Assembly: GCA_946222885.1 (NCBI GenBank)
Contig: CAMIAK010000010.1
Location: forward strand, 1 to 64,000
DNA: 64,000 nt
From: an uncultured Nesterenkonia sp.
GTDB lineage: Bacteria; Actinomycetota; Actinomycetes; Actinomycetales; Micrococcaceae
Direction of reading: 5' to 3'
The translations under genes and the position numbers were made by a program. Position 1 is the first letter of the stretch, and every line of letters begins with the position of its first letter. Shown one piece after another: positions 1-7,113 of this stretch. The notes under the pieces were generated by a model, which was not told the origin of the DNA, searched no databases, and saw only the letters and a list, made by a program, of their open reading frames with translations.

Positions 1-457
1 CGATGAAGGCGAAGGCGAACAGCGGGAAGCCGAAGCCGCGGGCGAAGTAGGCCGCGGCCGCGAGCTCCAGGCTGCCGGCCTCCAGGGCCACCAGGAACAG
101 CACATGGAAGATGACCCAGATGACGGCGCCGAGCACCATCACCCGCTTGGGCCCGAAGAGGTCGGCCAGAGCGCCGCCCAGATAGGAGGCGATGGCCACG
201 GCCAGGTTGTGCCAGGTCACGATCGCCGCGACGGTGGTGCCGCTGGTGCTCAGCACCTGCGACATATGGGGTTCCAGGAAGTTCGACTCGATGCCGACTG
301 CGGTCATCAGCAGCAGCAGGCCGAGGAAGCCGTACCGCAGGACATGGGGGATGCCGATGCGGTCCAGTGCGGTGCTCCCCGGCGCGGAGACGGGCCCGAC
401 GCCGGCGTCGGCCTGCGCAGCGGTGCGCGAGCCCTCAGCAGACACAGATGTGCTCAT
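1..457 (-). CDS. MFS transporter, N-terminal part (cut by window edge)
   Basis: The reading frame starts at ATG 457 and runs off the left edge after about 152 codons. An AAAGGAG ribosome site lies 11 nt upstream of the ATG. The first ~30 residues are polar. They are followed by RYGFLGLLLLMTAVGIESNF, a helix with a charged residue near its end, and by the conserved loop GGALADLFGPKRVM between helices 2 and 3, which is the MFS motif A. The helix 1 sequence resembles the RbtT/DalT/CsbX (pentitol-type) branch, but the substrate cannot be read from this fragment. The gene appears to be transcribed alone from the operator-rich gap on its right (458-584). Confidence 0.8.
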   Translation of the reverse strand, partial: MSTSVSAEGSRTAAQADAGVGPVSAPGSTALDRIGIPHVLRYGFLGLLLLMTAVGIESNFLEPHMSQVLSTSGTTVAAIVTWHNLAVAIASYLGGALADLFGPKRVMVLGAVIWVIFHVLFLVALEAGSLELAAAAYFARGFGFPLFAFAFI

Positions 458-502
458 AGAAAGATGTGCTCCTTTGCATCGTCCTCGATGCGGGTGATGT
501 AG

Positions 503-549
503 GTCTCATATGAGTACGAGACGTAGCTCATATGAGCGAACGAGAGACC
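503..549 (-). promoter_or_regulatory. Tandem palindromic operators in the MFS gene promoter
   Basis: Two identical perfect palindromes, CTCATATGAG, lie at 505-514 and 527-536. Their centres are 22 bp apart, two helical turns, so they present the same face of the DNA. GGTCTC (503-508) and GAGACC (544-549) bracket them as a further inverted pair. The sites lie about 48-80 bp upstream of the MFS start codon, where the promoter must be. A dimeric repressor such as a TetR, PadR or GntR family member is inferred. The regulator gene is not in the window and may lie beyond the MFS gene. Confidence 0.6.
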
Positions 550-584
550 ACCTTAGAGCACAGAGCTGGGTCACGTCATCTATG

Positions 585-1715
585 TCACGTCTCCGAGGAG
601 CTCAACGCCGTCTTCAGGGAGACGCGCTGGCCGGTCTGCAGCAGCGAGCGGCTGTAGATCTTCGCCGCCAGGGCCGCGACCAGCAGCGTGGACAGGGCGA
701 GGACCCCCAGGGCCGCCAGCGGCTCGAACCAGGCGGCCTCGTTGAAGAACATCCGGGAGGGCATCGCCACCGGGGCGGAGAACGGCACATAGGAGGCGAT
801 AGCCATCGCCGTCGGGTTGTCGTTGAGGAAGATGACCACGAAATACGGGGCCATCACCAGCATCATCGTCGGGCTGACCACCGCCCCGGAGTCCTCCTGC
901 CGGGAGACCAGCGAGGCGCCGGCGGCGAACATAGAGGCGATCAGCACGAAGCCCGGGATGAAGAACAGCACGAACCACAGCATCGGCACCGTGAGGATGT
1001 CCAGCATGTCCTGCTGCCCGGTCAGCAGCAGACCGGCCACTGAGGCGGCTGCCATCACCACCGCCTGCCCCAGCGCCAGCACCGAATTGCCCAGGATCTT
1101 GCCGCCCAGCAGGGCGCGTGCCGGGATGGCGGAGAGCAGAATCTCCACGATGCGGTTCTGCTTCTCCTGGATGGTGTTCTGCACGATCATCATCCCGGAG
1201 CCGATGCCCACGAACATGAAGACCGCGCCGAAGGCCGCGGCCACCAGGAAGCGCAGCCCCTGATCTGCGCTGCCCTCCTCCAGGACCTCGGTGGTGGGAC
1301 TGGCCGAGAGCAGCTGGGCGACCTCGGCCGGTTCGCTGTCCAGGCCGATCACCCGCACCCCGGCCGGCGATTCGGCGTCTGCGGCGACGACGGCCTCGAC
1401 CTCCTCCTCGCGCAGCAGCTCCTCCGCCTCGTCCATGCTGTGCGTGCCGGTGACCTCCAGTCCGGCCTCCTCCAGCGCCTCGACTGCCTCGGAGTCCAGC
1501 CCGACGACCGCCGCCGGGACGGGGTCCTCATCATCCTGCCCGCCGAAGAGGTTCATGACGAAGATGCCGCCGATGACCACCAGCACGGTGATGGCCAGGC
1601 TGATCAGGAAGGCCCTGCTGCGCACCTGGGTGCTGATCTCGCGCTCGGCCACCAGCAGTGTGGCCGCTCCGGTGCTCAGCGGCGGGCGATGCCGGTCCGT
1701 CGTCGTGGTGCTCAT
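585..1715 (-). CDS. ABC-2 type exporter permease (NatB-like)
   Basis: A 376-residue membrane protein. It has one helix at residues 35-57, a large acidic extracytoplasmic domain to about residue 165, and then a cluster of at least five helices. The segment QEKQNRIVEILLSAIPARAL after the second helix is typical of the NatB/YhaP group of ABC-2 permeases. Its ATG overlaps the stop of the ATPase gene by 4 bp, so the two are translationally coupled as one exporter. The family includes sodium, bacitracin and antimicrobial peptide exporters; the substrate here is unknown. The preceding two-component system suggests that cell-envelope stress induces it. Confidence 0.85.
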   Translation of the reverse strand: MSTTTTDRHRPPLSTGAATLLVAEREISTQVRSRAFLISLAITVLVVIGGIFVMNLFGGQDDEDPVPAAVVGLDSEAVEALEEAGLEVTGTHSMDEAEELLREEEVEAVVAADAESPAGVRVIGLDSEPAEVAQLLSASPTTEVLEEGSADQGLRFLVAAAFGAVFMFVGIGSGMMIVQNTIQEKQNRIVEILLSAIPARALLGGKILGNSVLALGQAVVMAAASVAGLLLTGQQDMLDILTVPMLWFVLFFIPGFVLIASMFAAGASLVSRQEDSGAVVSPTMMLVMAPYFVVIFLNDNPTAMAIASYVPFSAPVAMPSRMFFNEAAWFEPLAALGVLALSTLLVAALAAKIYSRSLLQTGQRVSLKTALSSSET

Positions 1716-2629
1716 CGCTGGGTCTCCTCTTCCGGCTGGTCGTAGGAATCCGCGGTGAATTCGCGGAAGATCTCGCTGAGGTCGGGCAGGACCGGGCGGA
1801 AGCTGCGCACCGCACCCTGGCCGACGGCGTCGCGGAGGACCTGCTGGGCGAGGGGCTCCTCGGCGCGGAAGAGCACCCGGTGGGCGGAGAACTCGTCCAC
1901 TGCGACGCCGGGCACGTCGCGCACCCATCCGGCGTCCTGCTCGGTCTGCAGCTCATAGCGCAGCGTCCCATGGGCCCGGCGCAGCTCCTCCCGGCCGCCG
2001 GAGGCCAGCACCCGGCCCTCGCCGATGATGACCAGGTCGTCGCAGAGCCGCTCCACCACGTCCAGCTGGTGGGAGGAGAAGAGGACGACGGCGCCCGCGG
2101 CCGCCTGCTCGGTGAGCACGCTGAGGACCTCGTCCACGGCGATGGGGTCGAGGCCGGAGAACGGCTCGTCCAGGACCAGGACGTCCGGGTCGTGGACCAG
2201 GGCCGCGGCGATCTGCACCCGCTGCTGGTTGCCCAGCGAGAGGGTCTCCAGCGGGTCGTCCAGCCGCTCCTGCAGACCCAGGCGTGTGAGCAGGGACTCG
2301 GCACGCTCAGCGGCCTCGGTGCGGCTGTAGCCGTGCAGGCGGGCCAGGTAGCCGATCTGCTCGACCAGCTTCATCTTGGGGTAGAGCCCGCGCTCCGAGG
2401 GCATATAGCCGAAGCGGCTCCGCGAGGTCGGGGTCAGCGGCTGGCCGTCCAGGCTCATGGTGCCGGAGTCGGCGGCCAGCACTCCCAGGATGATGCGCAT
2501 CGTGGTGGTCTTGCCGGCGCCGTTGCCGCCGACGAATCCGGTCAGCTGCCCGCGGGCGGCCGACAGGGAGACGTCGTGCAGCACCTGGCGTCCGGCGAAG
2601 GAGCGGCAGATGTCCTGCAGTTCGAGCAT
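1712..2629 (-). CDS. ABC exporter ATP-binding protein (NatA-like)
   Basis: A 305-residue ATPase with Walker A GGNGAGKTT at residues 34-42, signature SLGNQQR at 131-137 and Walker B LVLDEP at 151-156. A C-terminal extension of about 90 residues is typical of drug and sodium exporters of the NatA/YhaQ group. The start is ATG 2629 with GAGGA upstream. It pairs with the permease that overlaps its 3' end. It lies downstream of a sensor kinase and response regulator on the same strand, separated by 125 bp holding a candidate operator, so it is a plausible target of that system. Confidence 0.9.
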   Translation of the reverse strand: MLELQDICRSFAGRQVLHDVSLSAARGQLTGFVGGNGAGKTTTMRIILGVLAADSGTMSLDGQPLTPTSRSRFGYMPSERGLYPKMKLVEQIGYLARLHGYSRTEAAERAESLLTRLGLQERLDDPLETLSLGNQQRVQIAAALVHDPDVLVLDEPFSGLDPIAVDEVLSVLTEQAAAGAVVLFSSHQLDVVERLCDDLVIIGEGRVLASGGREELRRAHGTLRYELQTEQDAGWVRDVPGVAVDEFSAHRVLFRAEEPLAQQVLRDAVGQGAVRSFRPVLPDLSEIFREFTADSYDQPEEETQR

Positions 2630-2683
2630 GGGGTCCTCTTCCTCGGAGTCAGAGATCGGCGGCTGTCTCCGAGCCTAATGAGG

Positions 2684-2718
2684 GATTCCCCCGCGCAGAT
2701 CCCCCGGGCGGGGGAATC
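2684..2718. promoter_or_regulatory. Inverted repeat between response regulator and ABC exporter
   Basis: GATTCCCCCGC (2684-2694) and its exact reverse complement (2708-2718) are separated by 13 nt. A further GATCCCCCG lies between them. It could be a response-regulator operator for the exporter promoter or the terminator of the upstream two-component transcript. No U-run follows on the minus strand, and the repeated GATYCCCC half-sites favour an operator. Which role is correct cannot be settled from sequence alone. Confidence 0.4.
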
Positions 2719-2754
2719 TCTGGGCGGCGTCGTGGAGCCGGTGCGGGGAGCGGG

Positions 2755-3474
2755 TCAGCCGGCCACGATGCCGTGGCGGTGCGCATAGGACACCGCTTCG
2801 ACCCGGTTGCGCAGCTGCAGCTTGGCCAGCACCCGGGACATATGGGTCTTGACCGTCTCTGCCCCGATGAAGAGCCGTTCGCCGATCTCGCTGTTGGACA
2901 GGCCCAGGGCGGCCTGGGCGAGGACCTCCCGCTCCCGGTCGCTCAGCGGCTCCACATGCCGGGGCTCAGGGAGGGCGAGGCCGGGGGGCTCCGGCCCGGA
3001 GGCGGGCCCGGCCACGGCGCGCCGGATCAGCGAACGGGTCATCTCTGGCGCGAGCAGCGCCTCCCCGGAGGCCACGGTCCGGATGCCCTCGGCCAGCTGC
3101 TCCGGGGTGGCGGTCTTCAGCAGGAAGCCGCTGACGCCTGCCTGGAGGGACTCCAGCAGGTAGTCCTCACGTCGGAAGGTGGTCAGCATGACCACCTGGG
3201 TGCCGGCGTCCGCCCCGGCAAGGATCCTGCGGGCGGCCTCGATGCCGTCCATGCGGGGCATCTCGATGTCCAGGCAGACCACGTCGGGCCGGGTGCGGGC
3301 CACCAGCTCCAGGGCCTGCCGGCCGTCGGGCGCGGTGCCGAGCACTTCGATGTCGGGCTGTGCGTTGAGGATCGCGCTCAGCCCGGCCAGCATGAGCGGC
3401 TCGTCATCGGCAAGGACCACGCGCACCGGCGTCTGCCGGGCGGCGGTGCGTCCCTCGAAGGCGTTCAGGCTCAT
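2755..3474 (-). CDS. Two-component response regulator, NarL/LuxR family
   Basis: A 239-residue protein with an N-terminal receiver domain. The acidic pair is in LADDEP (residues 21-26) and the likely phospho-acceptor is Asp69 in CLDIEMP. After a proline-rich linker there is a C-terminal LuxR-type helix-turn-helix (LSDREREVLAQAALGLSNSE onward). Its ATG overlaps the stop of the kinase gene by 4 bp, so the kinase-regulator pair is certain. The likely target is the ABC exporter immediately downstream, as in LiaRS/DesKR-like envelope-stress systems, but that is inferred from position only. Confidence 0.93.
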   Translation of the reverse strand: MSLNAFEGRTAARQTPVRVVLADDEPLMLAGLSAILNAQPDIEVLGTAPDGRQALELVARTRPDVVCLDIEMPRMDGIEAARRILAGADAGTQVVMLTTFRREDYLLESLQAGVSGFLLKTATPEQLAEGIRTVASGEALLAPEMTRSLIRRAVAGPASGPEPPGLALPEPRHVEPLSDREREVLAQAALGLSNSEIGERLFIGAETVKTHMSRVLAKLQLRNRVEAVSYAHRHGIVAG

Positions 3475-4802
3475 CGGAGGCCCTCCTGGAGGCCGGCGGA
3501 CGGCGTCGCCGCCTGTGCTGCGGGAACGTTCGGATCACCGGCCGCCAGGGGCAGCTCCGCACGCACGAAGAAGCCGACAGGCTCGAGCGGCCCGGCCTCG
3601 AAGGTTCCCCCGAGCGCGGCGCAGCGCTCCCGCATGCCCGGCAGGCCGTGTCCTTCGGCCCGGCGGGCTGTGTGGCTGCGCCGTCCGCCGCCGTCGTCGA
3701 GGACCTCGAGCTCCACGGAGGAGGGTCGCCACCGCAGCCGCAGGTCCGCCCCCACACCGGGACCCGCATGCTTGCGGACATTGGTGAGGGCCTCCTGGGC
3801 GATGCGGTACAGGGTCAGCGAGTGCACCGGCCGCAGCGGCTGCGGGTCCCCGTGCACGGTGAGGCCGGCCTCCAGACCGGACTCGCGGGCGGAGTCCAGC
3901 AGCTCCCCGATCTGCTCCACGCCCAATGAGCTGGGGCTCTCCGACCCGCCGTCGTCGTCGCGGTCGCGGAGCACGCCCAGGATGGTCTGCATCTCCTGGA
4001 CCGAGCGGCGGGCGGAGTCCTCGATCTGCCGGATGAAGCCCTCGGCGGCGTCGGGCTCCTCTGTGAGCAGGGTGCGGGCGGCTCCGGCCTGCACACCCAT
4101 CAGGGAGACGTGATGGGCCACCGAATCATGAAGCTCGCGGGCGATCCGCAGCCGCTCCAGGGAGACCGCCTGCTCGGCGACGACGGCGCGCTCGGCCCTC
4201 AGCTGCTCCGCGTGGTCCTGGAGCCTCGCCTCGGTGCGGGCGCGCTCCCAGGAGTGCTGGCCGAACCAGATCGCTGCGGCGAAATAGAGGCTGTTGACCA
4301 GCAGCTGGTACAGCCAGAAGGCCAGGGCCGGGGTCATCTCGCCCGCCAGCAGCTCGGAGCCGTCCTCCGGGGCGGCCAGCGTCTCCCGCATGAAGCCGCT
4401 GAGCAGCCAGAGGCCCATCACGGTGACCACCGACCAGCGGACCAGCCGCGCCCGGCGGCGGTCCCGGGACCAGGCGCCCAAGGTATAGAGCGCCAGGAAG
4501 ACCGCGATGCTGGTGATCAGGGTCTCCGGCACATGGAGCTCGCCGACCAGGATCATCCCCGCCGAGACCAGGACCGTCACTGCGGCGGGATGCCTCCGGC
4601 GCAGGGCCAGCGGAAGGGTGTTCAGGGCCATGCAGGCCAGGGAGACCACCGGCCCGGCGGGGTCCTCGTAGTAGCCCATCACCCGGAAGAGCAGCAGGGA
4701 GAGCACCCCCAGGCACAGGGCGCAGACCGCGAAGATCACGTCTGTGCGGACCTCGTCCGTGGTCGGCGGGCGGCGCACCCACTGGTCCTCGGCTGTGCTC
4801 AT
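3471..4802 (-). CDS. Sensor histidine kinase (HisKA_3 type)
   Basis: The N-terminal half has about five hydrophobic helices and no obvious extracellular sensor domain. Next come a coiled-coil stretch (ARTEARLQDHAEQLRAERAV), the HisKA_3 dimerisation motif RIARELHDSVAHHV with its phospho-acceptor His, and a HATPase domain ending in GHGLPGMRERCAALGG. I chose ATG 4802, with AGGAG 11 nt upstream. An in-frame GTG at 4814 is possible but sits almost on the ribosome site. It partners the overlapping response regulator. Short-loop membrane sensing of this kind usually reports envelope damage or membrane state. Confidence 0.9.
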   Translation of the reverse strand: MSTAEDQWVRRPPTTDEVRTDVIFAVCALCLGVLSLLLFRVMGYYEDPAGPVVSLACMALNTLPLALRRRHPAAVTVLVSAGMILVGELHVPETLITSIAVFLALYTLGAWSRDRRRARLVRWSVVTVMGLWLLSGFMRETLAAPEDGSELLAGEMTPALAFWLYQLLVNSLYFAAAIWFGQHSWERARTEARLQDHAEQLRAERAVVAEQAVSLERLRIARELHDSVAHHVSLMGVQAGAARTLLTEEPDAAEGFIRQIEDSARRSVQEMQTILGVLRDRDDDGGSESPSSLGVEQIGELLDSARESGLEAGLTVHGDPQPLRPVHSLTLYRIAQEALTNVRKHAGPGVGADLRLRWRPSSVELEVLDDGGGRRSHTARRAEGHGLPGMRERCAALGGTFEAGPLEPVGFFVRAELPLAAGDPNVPAAQAATPSAGLQEGLR

Positions 4803-4844
4803 CGGCGCGCTCACTCCTCTCCGCCGGCGTCGGTCCCTACGAGT

Positions 4845-6926
4845 CTAGGATGCCTGATCCCCGCTCCCGGCCCGGCTGAGCCGCGAGGGCCACCAGATGC
4901 GCCGCCCCAGCTCCACACACAGGGCGGGGACCTGGAGGGTGCGCACCACGAAGGTGTCGATGAACACCCCGACGGCGACCAGGAACGCCAGCTGCACCAT
5001 GAACATGATGGGCAGCACCGCCAGGGCCGAGAAGGTCGCCGCCAGCACGATGCCCGCCGAGGTGATCACCCCTCCGGTCACCACCAGCGAACGCAGGGTG
5101 CCCTCGGCCGCACCGTGCCGCGGGGTCTCCTCCCGTGCCCGCGTCATGAGGAAGATGTTGTAGTCCACGCCCAGCGCGACCAGGAACATGAATCCGTAGA
5201 GCGGCACCGACGGGTCGGCCCCGGGGAAGCCGAAGAGGTGGTTGAAGACCAGCGCAGAGATTCCCAGCGCGGTCAGATAGGAGAGCACGGTGGTGCTGAT
5301 CAGGAGCAGGGGCGCGACCAGGGAGCGCAGCAGGATGACCAGGATGACGGTGATGGCGACGAGCACGGCGGGGATGATGACCAGCAGGTCGCGCTGGGCG
5401 GTCTCATTGGTGTCCAGCTGGGTGGCGGTGGTGCCGCCCACCAGTGCTTCTCCGTCCAGGGCCTCCAGCTCCGTACGCAGTCCGCGGACGGTCTGCTCGG
5501 CCTCCAGGGAGTCCCCGGCCGAGGTCAGCGTGGCCGAGATCTGGACCCGGCCCTCCACCTCCTGCGGCTCCCGGGGGCCGGAGGCCGGTCCGCCGTCCTC
5601 GGCGACCAGGAAGGCCTCGGCCACGCCGTCCGCCTCCTGCACGGTCTGCTGGGCCGCCTCAGCCTCATCGGAGGAGGCGAAGACGGTGACCGGGCTTCCG
5701 GTGCCGGCGTCGAAGTGCTCCTCCACCTGCCGCTGGCCGGCCTTGGTGTCGGTCTCGCCCAGGATCACCTCGGACTGCGGGATGCCCTCGGCCTTGAGCT
5801 GCGGGACTCCGGCGGCTCCCAGCAGGAGCAGGGTGGTGACCACCAGCCACACCGTCCGCGGCCTGGAGCGCACGACGCCGGCCACCCGGCCCCAGAGTCT
5901 GTGCGGGGCCCCTCCGCCGGTGATCTCCGGGACCTTGGGCCAGAAGGCGGGCCGTCCGGCCAGGGCCAGCATGGCGGGCAGGAAGGTCAGTGTCGCCAGC
6001 ATGGAGAAGACGATGCCGGTGCTGGCCACCGGCCCCAGCGCGCGGTTGGAGTTCAGGTCGGAGAAGAGCAGGCAGAGCAGCGCGACGGCGACGGTTCCCC
6101 CGGAGGCCAGGATGGGCGGGGCGGAGCGGCGCACTGCGGTGGCCAGTGCTGAGAAGCGGTTCTCCTGCTGGGCCAGCTCCTCCCGGTAGCGGGCCACCAG
6201 CAGCAGCGAATAATCGGTGGCCGCGCCGATCACCAGGATGGAGAGGATGCCCTGGACCTGGCTGTCCAGCTGGATCCATCCGGCCTGCGCCATCCGATGG
6301 ATCACAGTGATGGCCGCGCATAGGGCCCCGACGGAGGAGAGCAGCACCAGCAGAGGCAGGAGCACTGAGCGGTAGACCACGACCAGGATGATCAGCACGG
6401 CGATGACGGCGACCAGCAGCAGGACGCCGTCGATGCCGGCGAAGGCCTCGGAGAGGTCTGCCGAGAGGGCGGCCGGACCGGTGACGTGGGTCTGCCACCC
6501 CTGCAGCTCTTGGGCGGCGGTCTCGCGGAGTTCGGCGATGAGCCCGTCGTCCGCGGCCTCGTCCTCCAGCAGGACGGTCAGCTGCACGGCCTGATCGTCC
6601 TCGGAGGGCTGTGGCGGGAGCACGTCGAGCACACCGGAGAGATCCCCGATGCTCTGGGCGGCCTCCTCTGCGGAGGCGAGGTCCTCGCCGGTGAGCTCGG
6701 CGCCGTCGCGGAGGGCGATGACGGTGGCGGGGACGGCGTCGTCATCGGTGAAGAGCTCCTGGAGCTCGGAGGCCCGGGTGGACTCGGCGTCGGCGGGGAG
6801 GAAGCTGGCCTGGTCGTCGCTGGTGACCTCTGAGAGGTTCCCGAAGGTCTGGCCGCCGCCGGCAGTCCAGAGCATCCAGAGGGTGACCAGCAGGGCGGGG
6901 AGGATGATGCGCAGGAACCGGCTCAT
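4845..6926 (-). CDS. MMPL/RND-family membrane exporter
   Basis: A 693-residue protein of two similar halves. Each half has a hydrophobic first helix, a soluble extracytoplasmic domain and a block of five helices, with GAATDYSLLLVARYREEL and GVDYNIFLMTRAREE as the paired MMPL signatures. In actinobacteria such proteins export lipids, drugs or haem. The start is ATG 6926 (MSRFLRIILP); an upstream in-frame start would add 31 polar residues. The gap to the kinase gene is 42 bp on the same strand, so exporter, kinase, regulator and ABC exporter may form one envelope-stress unit. Confidence 0.88.
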   Translation of the reverse strand: MSRFLRIILPALLVTLWMLWTAGGGQTFGNLSEVTSDDQASFLPADAESTRASELQELFTDDDAVPATVIALRDGAELTGEDLASAEEAAQSIGDLSGVLDVLPPQPSEDDQAVQLTVLLEDEAADDGLIAELRETAAQELQGWQTHVTGPAALSADLSEAFAGIDGVLLLVAVIAVLIILVVVYRSVLLPLLVLLSSVGALCAAITVIHRMAQAGWIQLDSQVQGILSILVIGAATDYSLLLVARYREELAQQENRFSALATAVRRSAPPILASGGTVAVALLCLLFSDLNSNRALGPVASTGIVFSMLATLTFLPAMLALAGRPAFWPKVPEITGGGAPHRLWGRVAGVVRSRPRTVWLVVTTLLLLGAAGVPQLKAEGIPQSEVILGETDTKAGQRQVEEHFDAGTGSPVTVFASSDEAEAAQQTVQEADGVAEAFLVAEDGGPASGPREPQEVEGRVQISATLTSAGDSLEAEQTVRGLRTELEALDGEALVGGTTATQLDTNETAQRDLLVIIPAVLVAITVILVILLRSLVAPLLLISTTVLSYLTALGISALVFNHLFGFPGADPSVPLYGFMFLVALGVDYNIFLMTRAREETPRHGAAEGTLRSLVVTGGVITSAGIVLAATFSALAVLPIMFMVQLAFLVAVGVFIDTFVVRTLQVPALCVELGRRIWWPSRLSRAGSGDQAS

Positions 6927-6967
6927 GAGGGGATCTCCGGGGCTGTGAGGGTCTCGGCGGGGTCTGT

Positions 6968-6990
6968 TGATCGTACAGATCCCCAGATCA
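6968..6990 (-). promoter_or_regulatory. Possible operator upstream of the MMPL exporter
   Basis: TGATC (6968-6972) and GATCA (6986-6990) form an inverted pair with further GATC words between them, 42-64 bp upstream of the MMPL start codon. This is the size and place of a TetR-type operator, but the arms are short and could occur by chance. Confidence 0.25.
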
Positions 6991-7052
6991 TTTAACGAGT
7001 TCTCCGGGGTTCCGCCCAAGCAACGGGAGACATTCGGGACCCGGAGAACGCT

Positions 7053-7084
7053 GAGGTCCGGCTCCCGCAGGGGAGCCGGACCTC
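7053..7084 (-). terminator. Terminator of the purSQL operon
   Basis: A perfect 14-bp stem (7053-7066 with 7071-7084) closes a 4-nt loop, 29 bp past the purL stop codon. No U-tract follows, which is common in high-GC actinobacteria. Confidence 0.8.
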
Positions 7085-7113
7085 ATGCTCGCCTCAGATG
7101 CTCAGCGTCAGCG

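Noticed and set aside
56..502. Plus-strand frames at the left edge opposite the MFS gene
   Set aside because: The minus-strand MFS frame has membrane helices, motif A and a ribosome site; the plus-strand frames are Gln/His/Gly-rich shadows.
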